Shown piece by piece: positions 6,695-14,537 of a DNA stretch of 19,226 nucleotides. Position 1 is the first letter of the stretch. Each line of letters begins with the position of its first letter. Below the pieces are notes generated by a model. It saw nothing but the letters and a program-made list of their open reading frames with translations. It was not told the DNA's origin and searched no databases. The DNA comes from JBOGWA01 sp050693155 (GTDB lineage Bacteria > Actinomycetota > UBA4738 > CALAEC01), in assembly GCA_050693155.1 (NCBI GenBank), contig JBOGWA010000069.1, positions 1 through 19,226 of the forward strand. Direction: 5' to 3'. A program made the position numbers and the translations under genes.

Positions 6695-7560
6695 CAGGCG
6701 GCTGGCCCGCGGCTGCTTTGGGGGCCGGCCTCATTCTCGCCGCTCTCAGCGGTCGCGTCGCGATCCGTCGGGCCCCGGCCCGCCTCATGGTGTCGAACTA
6801 CGTCGGGCGCTCGGTCCCCAGGGTGGTGGGGATCTGCTTGGTGGGCTCCTCCGTCGCCGGATTCTGGCTCGGCGCCGCCCTTGCGGGGAGAACGGGCAGG
6901 CTGGATGCTTTCGACGTCGCGGTTGTCTCGGCGGCGATCGGCCTCGGCGGGGTCGGACTCCTCGACGATCTCTTCGGAGGCGAGGCGAGGGGGCTCGCCG
7001 GGCATCTCAGGAGCTTGCTCCGCGGACGGCCGACCACGGGGATCCTCAAACTCCTCGCAGGGATCGCGGGCGGCGCGGTCATCGCCTGGCTCGCCGGAGG
7101 GAGCCTCCTTCGGATCGTTGCCGGGGCGGTGCTCATCTCCGTTGGAGGGAACATCTGGAACGCGCTCGACGTGGTTCCGGGGCGGGCTCTCAAATGGGGC
7201 GGGCTGGCGCTCGCCGCGCTCCTCCCCGCCGTCTGGGGAGGGTCCTTCGGACTGCTTGCGGCGGCAACGCTCGGGGCCGTGATCGGGGCGCTGCCGGTCG
7301 ACCTGGGCGAGCGTGGCATGCTCGGAGATACGGGATCGAACCCGCTCGGTTTCCTCGTCGGAACGGGGCTGTTCCTGGTGCTCCCGACCTCGGGAGTCCT
7401 CGCGGCGGCGGCCGCCGGGCTCGTGCTCCAGCTCGCGGCAGAGACCGTCACCATCTCGCGCCTCATCGACGCCGTTCCACCGCTTCGTTGGGTGGATTCG
7501 TTGGGCAGATCAACGAGACCGGCGGGATCGTCTGCTAAAGTGAAGTCCCGAGGTGACTGA
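6691..7560 (+). CDS. MraY/WecA-like polyprenyl-phosphate sugar-1-phosphate transferase
   Basis: A 289-residue polytopic membrane protein with about eight or nine predicted helices, shorter than true MraY (roughly 320-360 residues). Family hallmarks are present: NYVGRSVPRVVG near the N-terminus (36-47), the catalytic pair Asp92-Asp93 in LLDDLFG, the Asn-rich GGNIWNALD (152-160), and GMLGDTGSN (209-217). It likely moves a sugar-1-phosphate from a UDP-sugar to a polyprenyl phosphate. The histidine-rich loop typical of MraY is not seen, so peptidoglycan lipid I synthesis is unlikely. GTG at 6691 overlaps the glycosyltransferase stop, and its own stop overlaps the pyrG start by 8 bases. The gene pair suggests synthesis of an undecaprenyl- or decaprenyl-linked glycan. 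Confidence 0.82.
   Translation: MTGGWPAAALGAGLILAALSGRVAIRRAPARLMVSNYVGRSVPRVVGICLVGSSVAGFWLGAALAGRTGRLDAFDVAVVSAAIGLGGVGLLDDLFGGEARGLAGHLRSLLRGRPTTGILKLLAGIAGGAVIAWLAGGSLLRIVAGAVLISVGGNIWNALDVVPGRALKWGGLALAALLPAVWGGSFGLLAAATLGAVIGALPVDLGERGMLGDTGSNPLGFLVGTGLFLVLPTSGVLAAAAAGLVLQLAAETVTISRLIDAVPPLRWVDSLGRSTRPAGSSAKVKSRGD
7533..7541 (+). promoter_or_regulatory. Possible extended -10 promoter element before pyrG
   Basis: TGCTAAAGT (7533-7541) has the extended -10 form TGn-TAAAGT, 11 bases before the pyrG GTG. It lies inside the end of the preceding gene. No ribosome site is obvious for pyrG, so an extra promoter with a short leader is plausible. No clear -35 was found. Confidence 0.35.
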
Positions 7561-9190
7561 GCATCACAAGTACATCTTCGTGACCGGAGGAGTCGCCTCC
7601 GGTCTGGGGAAGGGAATCACCTCCGCTTCTCTCGGTCGTCTCTTCAAGTCTCGCGGTCTGCGCGTCTCCATGCAGAAGCTCGATCCGTACATCAATGTCG
7701 ACCCCGGGACGATGAACCCGTTCGAGCACGGAGAGGTGTTCGTGCTCGACGACGGCTCCGAGACAGATCTGGATCTTGGCCACTACGAGCGATTCACCGA
7801 CGTAAGCCTTCACCGCGGCTCGAACGTCACGACCGGCGCGGTCTACGAGACGGTGATACGGAAGGAGCGTCGCGGCGAGTTCCTCGGAAAGACGGTTCAG
7901 GTCATCCCGCACATCACCGACGAGATCAAGGATCGGATCCGGAGTCACGCCACGGCAAGCGAGGCCGACGTCGTCATCGTCGAGGTCGGCGGAACCGTCG
8001 GCGACATCGAGAGCCTCCCCTTCCTGGAAGCCATCCGGCAGCTTCGAAACGAGGTCGGCCGGGCACGATGCGCGTTCGTGCACGTCTCGCTGATCCCCTT
8101 CATCGACGCGACGGGTGAGCTGAAGACGAAACCCACCCAGCACTCCGTCAAGGAGTTTCGTTCGATCGGACTCCAGCCTGATGCGATCGTTTGCCGTTCC
8201 CAGCAGCCGATCAGCCGGAGCCTGAAAGAGAAGATCTCGCTTCTCTGCGATGTCCGGACGGAAGCCGTCGTGTCCGCAGCCGACGCCGACTCAATCTATG
8301 AAGTGCCGCTCATGCTCCGCGACGAAGGGCTCGACGACTACCTCGCCCAGATCCTTGATCTCGGTGACACGACGCCCGACCTCTCGGACTGGCAGACACT
8401 CGTCGATCGGATCCAGGCGGCGCGCGACCCGGTCCGAATCGCGGTCGTCGGCAAGTACGTGAACCTGCGCGATGCGTACCTTTCAGTGATCGAGGCGCTC
8501 CGCCACGGCGGCTTTCATCACGGCGCCGACGTCGAGATCGAGTGGGTCGCCTCGGACGATCTGGCCGCGGGCGGGGTAGAGACGTTGCTTGGCGATGCCG
8601 ACGGGATTCTCGTTCCCGGCGGGTTCGGCGTGCGTGGCGTCGAAGGAAAGGTCGAAGCCAGCCGGTATGCGCGGGAAAAGGGTGTGCCGTACCTGGGAAT
8701 CTGCCTCGGCCTTCAGTGCGCCGTGATCGAATTCGCCCGGACGGTTGCTGGGCTCGAGGGTGCGAACTCCTCGGAATTCGATCCGACATGCGCGCACCCG
8801 GTCATCGACCTGCTTCCCGAGCAGAAAGACGTGAGTGACCTCGGCGGATCGATGCGCCTGGGGGCTCAGCCCTGCCACCTGGTTCCCGGAACCCGCGCGG
8901 CCGAGGCCTACGGCGAACCGGTCGTCTACGAGCGCCACCGGCACCGCTACGAGGTGAACCCCGCATACCGGAAGCGCTTGGAGGAGCACGGGCTGGTCGT
9001 CGCCGGCGCCTCGCCCGACGGGCGGCTCGTCGAGATCATCGAGCTTGCCGACCATCCGTTCTTCGTGACCGGCCAGTTCCACCCGGAGTTGAAGTCCCGA
9101 CCGACTCGCCCGCACCCGCTCTTTCGCGAGTTCGTCGGCGCCGCTCACGCGAGACGGCATGCTGCCGAGCCCGCCGCGGTTCGAGCGTAG
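7553..9190 (+). CDS. pyrG: CTP synthase
   Basis: A 545-residue enzyme of normal length that makes CTP from UTP, ATP and glutamine in the cytoplasm. The N-terminal synthetase domain (about 1-270) has the P-loop FVTGGVASGLGKG (9-21), slightly different from the common GVVSSLGKG form, and the conserved DPYINVDPGTMNPFEHGEVF block. The C-terminal class I glutamine amidotransferase domain (about 293-535) has Cys384 in GICLGLQCA and His510 and Glu512 in GQFHPE, so the catalytic triad is complete. GTG at 7553 overlaps the upstream stop and starts the conserved segment. The steB-to-pyrG neighbourhood is conserved in Actinomycetota, here with two glycosyltransferase-type genes inserted. Confidence 0.98.
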   Translation: MTEHHKYIFVTGGVASGLGKGITSASLGRLFKSRGLRVSMQKLDPYINVDPGTMNPFEHGEVFVLDDGSETDLDLGHYERFTDVSLHRGSNVTTGAVYETVIRKERRGEFLGKTVQVIPHITDEIKDRIRSHATASEADVVIVEVGGTVGDIESLPFLEAIRQLRNEVGRARCAFVHVSLIPFIDATGELKTKPTQHSVKEFRSIGLQPDAIVCRSQQPISRSLKEKISLLCDVRTEAVVSAADADSIYEVPLMLRDEGLDDYLAQILDLGDTTPDLSDWQTLVDRIQAARDPVRIAVVGKYVNLRDAYLSVIEALRHGGFHHGADVEIEWVASDDLAAGGVETLLGDADGILVPGGFGVRGVEGKVEASRYAREKGVPYLGICLGLQCAVIEFARTVAGLEGANSSEFDPTCAHPVIDLLPEQKDVSDLGGSMRLGAQPCHLVPGTRAAEAYGEPVVYERHRHRYEVNPAYRKRLEEHGLVVAGASPDGRLVEIIELADHPFFVTGQFHPELKSRPTRPHPLFREFVGAAHARRHAAEPAAVRA

Positions 9191-9191
9191 G

Positions 9192-9197
9192 TATTCT
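9192..9197 (+). promoter_or_regulatory. Possible -10 element (TATTCT) before ald
   Basis: TATTCT lies just after the pyrG stop in the 53-base gap before ald. It would give a leader of about 40 bases that contains the ribosome-site hairpin. No convincing -35 is seen, so confidence is low. Confidence 0.28.
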
Positions 9198-9217
9198 TGA
9201 AGCGACAGGCGGGCGGA

Positions 9218-9237
9218 TCCCCCAGTCGGAAAGGGGA
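9218..9237 (+). promoter_or_regulatory. Hairpin covering the ald ribosome binding site
   Basis: TCCCC (9218-9222) can pair with GGGGA (9233-9237) around a 10-base loop. The 3' arm is part of the ald ribosome site AAAGGGGAA, which ends about 6 bases before the GTG at 9244. The 5' arm lies in an element, ATCCCCCAGTC, that recurs at the same distance before aroH. Confidence 0.35.
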
Positions 9238-9243
9238 ACCGGC

Positions 9244-10368
9244 GTGATCGTTGGGATCCCACGGGAGGTCAAGGACAACGAGTACCGCGTCGCCGCGACC
9301 CCGGCAGGAGTTCGCGAGTTCGCTGCTGACGGCCACCAGGTTCTCGTTCAGATGGGCGCGGGTGAAGGATCCGCGATCCAAGACGAGGACTACACGAAGG
9401 CCGGCGCCACGATCGTGGGTTCCGCCCCGGAAGTCTTCGATGCCGCCGATCTGGTTCTGAAGGTCAAGGAACCGGTTTCCGAGGAGTACGGGCTCCTGCG
9501 TGAGCGGCAGGTTCTGTTCACGTTCCTTCACCTTGCAGCCTCAAGAGAACTCACCGGGGCGCTCATCGATCGGAAGGTCACCGCCGTGGCCTACGAGACC
9601 GTGCAGGCGCAGGATCGGCGTCTTCCGCTCCTTGCGCCGATGAGCGAGATCGCCGGCCGGATGGCGCCACACGTCGGGGCGCACTACCTCGAGCGGGAGA
9701 ATGGAGGCCGGGGTGTGCTTCTCGGCGGCGTCTCCGGCGTGCCGCCCGCGCGCGTCCTCGTTTTGGGCGCGGGTATGGCGGGATCGAACGCCGCGTGGAT
9801 TGCCGCCGGCATGGAAGCTGAAGTCACGATCATCGACAAGGACATCGATCGCCTCCGCTGGGTCGACCAGATCCACCGCGGCCGGATCCTGACCGTCATG
9901 AGCAATCAACTAAACGTCGAGGAGCAGGTCACGCGGGCGCATCTCGTGATCGGCGCGGTGCTCGTCGCCGGCGCTCGGGCGCCGCGGCTCGTGACGGAGG
10001 AGATGGTTGCGGCGATGATGCCGGGCGCGGTTGTCGTGGATATCTCCGTCGATCAGGGCGGGTGCATCGAGACCAGCCGCATGACGACGCATTCCGAACC
10101 GACGTTTCGCAAGTACGACGTGGTCCACTACTGCGTCGGAAACATGCCCGGTGCGGTTCCGCAGACGTCCACGGCCGCCCTCGCGAATGTCACCCTTCCC
10201 TATGCGCTCGAGATCGCGGCGCGCGGGTTCGATGCCGCGGTGCGCGACGACCCCTCACTCGCGAGAGGCGTGAACGTTCACGATGGAGTCGTCACGAACG
10301 CGGCGGTCGCCGAGGCGCACGGGCTGGACGATCAGCCACTCGAAAAACTGATCTCCGGGGTCGCATAA
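9244..10368 (+). CDS. ald: Alanine dehydrogenase
   Basis: A 374-residue NAD-dependent enzyme interconverting L-alanine and pyruvate plus ammonia. The residues numbered in characterised alanine dehydrogenases are at the same positions here: Arg15 (EYRVAATP), Lys75 (KVKEP), His96 (FTFLHLA) and Asp270 (DISVDQGG). The nucleotide-binding glycine motif is VLGAGMAGSNAA (173-184). The GTG start has a good ribosome site, AAAGGGGAA, and begins the usual MIVGIPREVKDNEYRV N-terminus. It follows pyrG after 53 bases and precedes xerD by 15 bases. In mycobacteria a NUDIX gene sits between pyrG and xerD, so ald takes that place here. Confidence 0.97.
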   Translation: MIVGIPREVKDNEYRVAATPAGVREFAADGHQVLVQMGAGEGSAIQDEDYTKAGATIVGSAPEVFDAADLVLKVKEPVSEEYGLLRERQVLFTFLHLAASRELTGALIDRKVTAVAYETVQAQDRRLPLLAPMSEIAGRMAPHVGAHYLERENGGRGVLLGGVSGVPPARVLVLGAGMAGSNAAWIAAGMEAEVTIIDKDIDRLRWVDQIHRGRILTVMSNQLNVEEQVTRAHLVIGAVLVAGARAPRLVTEEMVAAMMPGAVVVDISVDQGGCIETSRMTTHSEPTFRKYDVVHYCVGNMPGAVPQTSTAALANVTLPYALEIAARGFDAAVRDDPSLARGVNVHDGVVTNAAVAEAHGLDDQPLEKLISGVA

Positions 10369-10383
10369 CCTCTCGGCGCCGCT

Positions 10384-11325
10384 GTGGCACGAGCAACGCA
10401 CGTCGATCGCTTCCTCGATTACCTCAGTGTCGAGCGTGGCCTTGCGGGCAACACGCTGGAGGCGTACCGGCGAGATCTCACCCGTTATGTCGGCTTCCTC
10501 AGGCAGCGGGGAATTCGGGACCCGGCGCGCGCGAGAGAACAGGACATCGCTGCGTTCGTCGCGGACCTTTCCGCGTCGGAATACGAGCCGGGCCGACGCT
10601 ACGAGGCCTCCTCGGTCGCGCGAGCTCTGGCCGCCGTGCGCTCCTTGCATCGGTTCCTGGTCCGCGATGGCCGCGCCGAGGCCGATCCGGCGGAGGCGGT
10701 CGCCCGGCCCAAAGTCCCTCGCTCCCTGCCGAAACCGCTCAGCCAGGACGAGGTCGGCTTGCTTCTCGAGGCGCCGGGGCGGGAGGGGCCGGTTGCGCTT
10801 CGAGATTCCGCGCTTCTCGAGACGCTCTACGGCGCGGGGTTGCGCATCTCGGAGCTGGTAGCGCTCGACGTCGACGACGTTGATCTTGATGAGGGAAGCG
10901 TTCGGGCGATGGGGAAGGGGTCGAAGGAGCGGATTATCCCCCTCGGCCGCTACGGCGTGAAGGCGCTCGAGCGCTACCTGGTTCAGGCCCGTGCAGAACT
11001 GGCGGGACCGCGGACTCGCGGCGCCCTGTTCCTCAACCAACGTGGGGGGCGGCTCACGAGACAGGGCTGTACGAACATCGTCAAGACCATGGCCCGCCGT
11101 GCCGGGATTCGCCATCGGGTGACTCCGCACATGCTGCGGCATTCGTTCGCGACGCACCTGCTCGAGGGTGGCGCCGATGTTCGAGTCGTCCAGGAGCTCC
11201 TGGGACACGCGCGGTTGTCGACGACGCAGATCTACACGCTCATCACGAGTGATCGGTTGCGCGACGTCTACGAGTCCGCCCACCCGCGGGCACGGCTGGC
11301 CGTGGACCGAGGGGGCGCAGAGTAG
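10384..11325 (+). CDS. xerD: Tyrosine recombinase XerD
   Basis: A 313-residue site-specific recombinase that resolves chromosome dimers at dif during division. The N-terminal SAM-like DNA-binding domain (about 1-95) starts with FLDYLSVERGLAGNTLEAYRRDL. The catalytic domain has the full set of residues: Arg154 (GLRISELVALD), Lys178 (GKGSKER), His249 and Arg252 (HMLRHSFATHLL), His275 (LLGHARL) and the nucleophile Tyr284 (TQIYTLI). Spacing matches E. coli XerD. GTG at 10384 begins the expected N-terminus, but no strong ribosome site is visible in the 15-base gap after ald. The position upstream of scpAB and within a chromosome-maintenance neighbourhood supports XerD rather than a mobile-element integrase. 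Confidence 0.94.
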   Translation: MARATHVDRFLDYLSVERGLAGNTLEAYRRDLTRYVGFLRQRGIRDPARAREQDIAAFVADLSASEYEPGRRYEASSVARALAAVRSLHRFLVRDGRAEADPAEAVARPKVPRSLPKPLSQDEVGLLLEAPGREGPVALRDSALLETLYGAGLRISELVALDVDDVDLDEGSVRAMGKGSKERIIPLGRYGVKALERYLVQARAELAGPRTRGALFLNQRGGRLTRQGCTNIVKTMARRAGIRHRVTPHMLRHSFATHLLEGGADVRVVQELLGHARLSTTQIYTLITSDRLRDVYESAHPRARLAVDRGGAE

Positions 11326-11367
11326 CTCCGTGGCGGTCGGGAACAGAAGGGAGATCCTCAGGCGAAG

Positions 11368-12549
11368 GTGAAGGTGCTCCTCCTCGTGTGCGACTCTTTC
11401 GGCGTCGGTGCGGCCACGGACGCCGCCGCATACGGTGACGAGGGCGCCGACACGCTCGGAAATGTTGCGCGGGTGACGGGTGGCCTCGACGCGGCGAACC
11501 TCGGATCGCTCGGCCTCGGGCTCCTGACCGACGTCCGCGGCCTCGACCGCTCGGCGACGAGGGGCACGTTGCACGGGCGAATGCGGGAACGGTCGGTGGG
11601 CAAGGACACCACGACGGGCCACTGGGAGATCGCGGGCATCGTCGTGGATGAGCCCTTTCCGACGTATCCGGAGGGGTTTCCCCCCGAGGTGATCGGGCCC
11701 TTCGAGCGAGCCGTCGGTCGAACTGTGCTTGCGAATCGTCCCGCCTCCGGCACGGAGATCATCGCGGAGCTGGGGGAGGAACACATGCGGGCCGGGCGGC
11801 CGATCGTCTATACGAGCGCCGACTCCGTCTTTCAGGTCGCTGCCCACAAGGACGTCGTTCCGCTCGAAACCCTGTACGAATGGTGCCGAGCGGCGCGCCG
11901 AATCCTCCAAGGCTCGCACCGCGTGGGTCGCGTCATCGCCCGCCCCTTCGTCGGTGCTCCCGGCTCCTTCACGCGAACTCACGAACGCCGGGACTTCTCT
12001 GTGGCGCCTCCCGGCCCGACCTATCTGAACGTCGTCCAGGACGCCGGGGTCACCGTCTACGGGGTTGGCAAGATCCCCGACATCTATGCGGGAGAGGGAC
12101 TGACGGCGTCGGAGCACTCGGAGTCGAATGACCATGGGGTCGACCTCACGGTGAAGTACCTAGCGCAGCCGGCCCCCGCACTCGTGGTGACGAACCTCGT
12201 CGATTTCGACACGAAGTACGGCCATCGGAACGACCCGGAGGGCTATGCGCGGTGCGTTGAGGCGTTCGACCGCCGGCTGCCCGAGCTCATCGAAGCGGTG
12301 GGAGACGAGGGTGTGCTCTTCCTGACCGGGGACCACGGCTGCGACCCAACGATCACGCCCTCGACGGACCACACACGCGAGTATGTCCCCGTTCTCGGCG
12401 CGGGCGGGGTCCTCAGGGACCGGGAAGCGCTCGATGTGGGAACGCGGGAAACGTTTGCCGACCTGGGCGCGACGATCGCCGGCCTGTTCGGCGCCGCCCC
12501 GGACGGGCTCGCCGGATCGAGCTTCGCCGAGGCGCTCGGGCCCGCCTAG
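11368..12549 (+). CDS. deoB: Phosphopentomutase
   Basis: A 393-residue alkaline-phosphatase-superfamily enzyme, normal for DeoB, interconverting (deoxy)ribose-1-phosphate and -5-phosphate in nucleoside salvage. Key parts are CDSFGVGA with Asp9, KDTTTGHWE (79-87) holding the phosphorylated Thr, and the metal ligands Asp281 and His286 (DTKYGH), Asp322 and His323 (GDHGCDPT) and His335 (TDHTREYVP). The GTG start begins MKVLLLVCDSFG; AAGGGAG is about 14 bases upstream, a long spacing. The stop overlaps the deoA start by one base (TAGTG), and the two enzymes act in successive steps. Confidence 0.96.
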   Translation: MKVLLLVCDSFGVGAATDAAAYGDEGADTLGNVARVTGGLDAANLGSLGLGLLTDVRGLDRSATRGTLHGRMRERSVGKDTTTGHWEIAGIVVDEPFPTYPEGFPPEVIGPFERAVGRTVLANRPASGTEIIAELGEEHMRAGRPIVYTSADSVFQVAAHKDVVPLETLYEWCRAARRILQGSHRVGRVIARPFVGAPGSFTRTHERRDFSVAPPGPTYLNVVQDAGVTVYGVGKIPDIYAGEGLTASEHSESNDHGVDLTVKYLAQPAPALVVTNLVDFDTKYGHRNDPEGYARCVEAFDRRLPELIEAVGDEGVLFLTGDHGCDPTITPSTDHTREYVPVLGAGGVLRDREALDVGTRETFADLGATIAGLFGAAPDGLAGSSFAEALGPA

Positions 12550-13868
12550 TGGATGCGAGAGATGCCGTCGTCCACAAGCGCGACGGCAAGACCCTCACCG
12601 AGGACGAGATCAGGGCGATCGTCCTCGGGGTCGCACGAGGCGAGGTCGGTGACGAAGTCGCGGCGGCGTTCCTTATGGCCTGCTTCATTCGCGGACTGAA
12701 CGAGGAGGAGACGGTCGCCCTCACCCGTGCCATGGTCGATTCAGGCCGGACGCTCACGCTCGATGGGGCCGGTCGCCCCACGATCGACAAGCACTCGACG
12801 GGCGGCGTCTCCGATGGGGTGACCCTCGGGTTCGCGCCGCTCGTCGCGTCGCTCGGGTTCGCGGTTGCAAAACTGTCCGGCCGCGGGCTCGGGCACACCG
12901 GCGGCACGCTGGACAAGCTTGAGTCCATCCCGGGATTCAGGACCGACCTTGCTCCTCAGGCGTTCGAGCGACAGGTTTACGAGGTCGGGTGCGCGGTCGC
13001 GGCGCAGAGTCCCGATCTGGTCCCCGCCGACGGAAAGCTCTACGCGCTCCGCGATGCAACCGCGACTGTGGCCAGCATCCCGCTCATTGCCGCGAGCGTG
13101 ATGAGCAAGAAGCTCGCGGTTGAGACCGACCTCATCCTGCTCGATGTGAAGGTGGGCGGCGGAGCGTTCACAAAGACCTTTCCGGAGGCCGAAGCCCTCG
13201 GGATCGCGTGCGCCGAGCTCGCCGTGGCATGGGGCAGACGAGTGCGCATCGCCGTTTCGGACATGTCCCAACCACTCGGCGCTGCGGTAGGCAACGCCCT
13301 CGAAATCAAGGAGACGATCTCGCTGCTTCGCGGGGAGCAGGGAGGGCGACTCCTCGAGCTCGTCCTGGAGTTCGCCGGCCAGGCCCAAGCGGCGATGCTC
13401 GGTCGCTCGCAGGACGACGGACGCGCGGCCGCGCAGCGCGTCCTTTCCTCCGGCGAGGCCCTGGAGTCCTTCCGGCGAATGGTCGAGGCCCAGGGCGGGG
13501 ACCCGCGGGTCGTGGACGACCCCCAGGGGGTCCTGCCCCGCGCGCCGGTCGCGCGACCGATCCTGGCCGAGCGAGCCGGAGTCCTTCGGCGGATCGATGC
13601 GGAGGCGGTTGGGAGCGCGGCGGTCCGGCTCGGGGCGGGACGGATTCGAAAAGGGGACCTCGTGAATCCGGCAACCGGCCTGATTCTCGGCGTCAAGGTG
13701 GGGGACTCGGTGCAGAGGGGGGATGAGATCGGAGAGGTTCATGCGCGAGACGGTGGGGAAGCGGACGAAGTCGCCCGCGCCATTCTCGCGACGCTCGAGC
13801 TCGGCGAGGACACGGTTGAGCCTCCACCGCTCGTGTACGGTTGGCGCGAAGTGGAGCCCCCCGGATGA
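12549..13868 (+). CDS. deoA: Pyrimidine-nucleoside (thymidine) phosphorylase
   Basis: A 439-residue enzyme splitting thymidine or other pyrimidine nucleosides with phosphate to base plus pentose-1-phosphate, which DeoB then uses. The family signature SGRGLGHTGGTLDKLE (110-125) is complete. The phosphate loop reads KHSTGGVSDG (81-90), where most relatives have GVGDK. The R-x-A-T and S-x-x-x-K active-site segments are present as YALRDATATV and AASVMSKK. The C-terminal alpha/beta domain includes a biotinyl-like GDLVNPATGLILGVKVGDSV segment. GTG at 12549 overlaps the deoB stop and its own stop overlaps the M50 gene (ATGA). Substrate range among pyrimidine nucleosides cannot be told from sequence alone. 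Confidence 0.94.
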   Translation: MDARDAVVHKRDGKTLTEDEIRAIVLGVARGEVGDEVAAAFLMACFIRGLNEEETVALTRAMVDSGRTLTLDGAGRPTIDKHSTGGVSDGVTLGFAPLVASLGFAVAKLSGRGLGHTGGTLDKLESIPGFRTDLAPQAFERQVYEVGCAVAAQSPDLVPADGKLYALRDATATVASIPLIAASVMSKKLAVETDLILLDVKVGGGAFTKTFPEAEALGIACAELAVAWGRRVRIAVSDMSQPLGAAVGNALEIKETISLLRGEQGGRLLELVLEFAGQAQAAMLGRSQDDGRAAAQRVLSSGEALESFRRMVEAQGGDPRVVDDPQGVLPRAPVARPILAERAGVLRRIDAEAVGSAAVRLGAGRIRKGDLVNPATGLILGVKVGDSVQRGDEIGEVHARDGGEADEVARAILATLELGEDTVEPPPLVYGWREVEPPG

Positions 13869-14506
13869 TCTCGTTCGATCCGCTCACGGTGCTGTTCTTC
13901 GTCGTGGCGCTCGTTCCCGGCATCGTGCTTCACGAGCTGAGCCACGGCGTTGCGGCAGATCGCATGGGAGACCCTACCCCTCGCACGGCCGGCCGTCTCA
14001 CGCTCGACCCGCGCCGGCACATCGATCCGTTCGGAACCATCATCCTCCCGGGGCTTCTGCTTCTTCCTCGGTTGTTCGGGCGGAGCGGCTTTCCGGTCTT
14101 CGGGTATGCGAAGCCCATGCCGATCAACCCCGCCAACCTGAAGGATCCCGAACGCCAGACGATGTGGATCGCGATCGCCGGCCCCTTCGCAAACCTCGCC
14201 CTTGCGGTCTTGGCCGCGGCCGTGCTTCGGATCCTGGAACCGAATTCGGGCCGGTTGATTCAGCTCCTCGTGATCTTCGTCGACGTGAACATCCTGTTGG
14301 CCGTATTCAATGTGCTGCCGATTCCACCGCTCGACGGGTCGAAGGTGCTTGCGAGGTTCCTGCCTCCGCGGGCACGAGAAATCTACCGGTCGTCGGAGCA
14401 GTACGCCGCCCTGTTCATCCTCGTGATCTTCTTCCTCTTTCCGAGCGTGATCTTCGCGTTCATCGATCCGATCAGAACCGGCCTCTTCGACCTGCTCGTC
14501 CGGTAG
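13865..14506 (+). CDS. Small site-2-protease-like M50 membrane metallopeptidase
   Basis: A 213-residue polytopic membrane protein. The zinc motif HELSH (23-27) lies in the first helix, and the second motif NVLPIPPLDG (149-158) gives the third metal ligand, Asp157. Membrane helices are predicted at about 8-30, 56-70, 101-123, 131-153 and 182-202. No PDZ domain is present, unlike RseP or Rip1. The open frame extends 24 bases further upstream, but ATG at 13865 overlaps the deoA stop (ATGA) with GTGGAG upstream, so it is preferred. This compact type is common near scpA and trpS in Gram-positive genomes; its substrate is unknown. Confidence 0.9.
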   Translation: MISFDPLTVLFFVVALVPGIVLHELSHGVAADRMGDPTPRTAGRLTLDPRRHIDPFGTIILPGLLLLPRLFGRSGFPVFGYAKPMPINPANLKDPERQTMWIAIAGPFANLALAVLAAAVLRILEPNSGRLIQLLVIFVDVNILLAVFNVLPIPPLDGSKVLARFLPPRAREIYRSSEQYAALFILVIFFLFPSVIFAFIDPIRTGLFDLLVR

Positions 14507-14537
14507 GTGATTGAGGCTCGGGACAGCCGCCAATAGC

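Noticed and set aside
10384..11325. Tyrosine recombinase as the integrase of a mobile element
   Set aside because: Length, residue spacing and the housekeeping neighbourhood fit XerD. There are no att-like repeats, no tRNA gene and no phage genes nearby.
10255..12135. 626-residue minus-strand open frame
   Set aside because: It is antisense to xerD and deoB, both with complete active sites. Long antisense frames are expected at this GC content.
13501..13532. Two close palindromes, ACCCGCGGGT and GACCCCC-A-GGGGGTC, resembling a terminator or operator
   Set aside because: They lie inside the deoA coding sequence, in a variable stretch rich in Gly, Pro, Arg and Asp codons, with no U-run after them. 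Codon bias at high GC explains them.
13865..14506. M50 protease as the site-2 protease that releases the window's RskA-type anti-sigma factor
   Set aside because: It lacks the PDZ domain of Rip1/RseP-type enzymes, is 12 kb away and is in an unrelated operon. The link would rest only on both being in the window.
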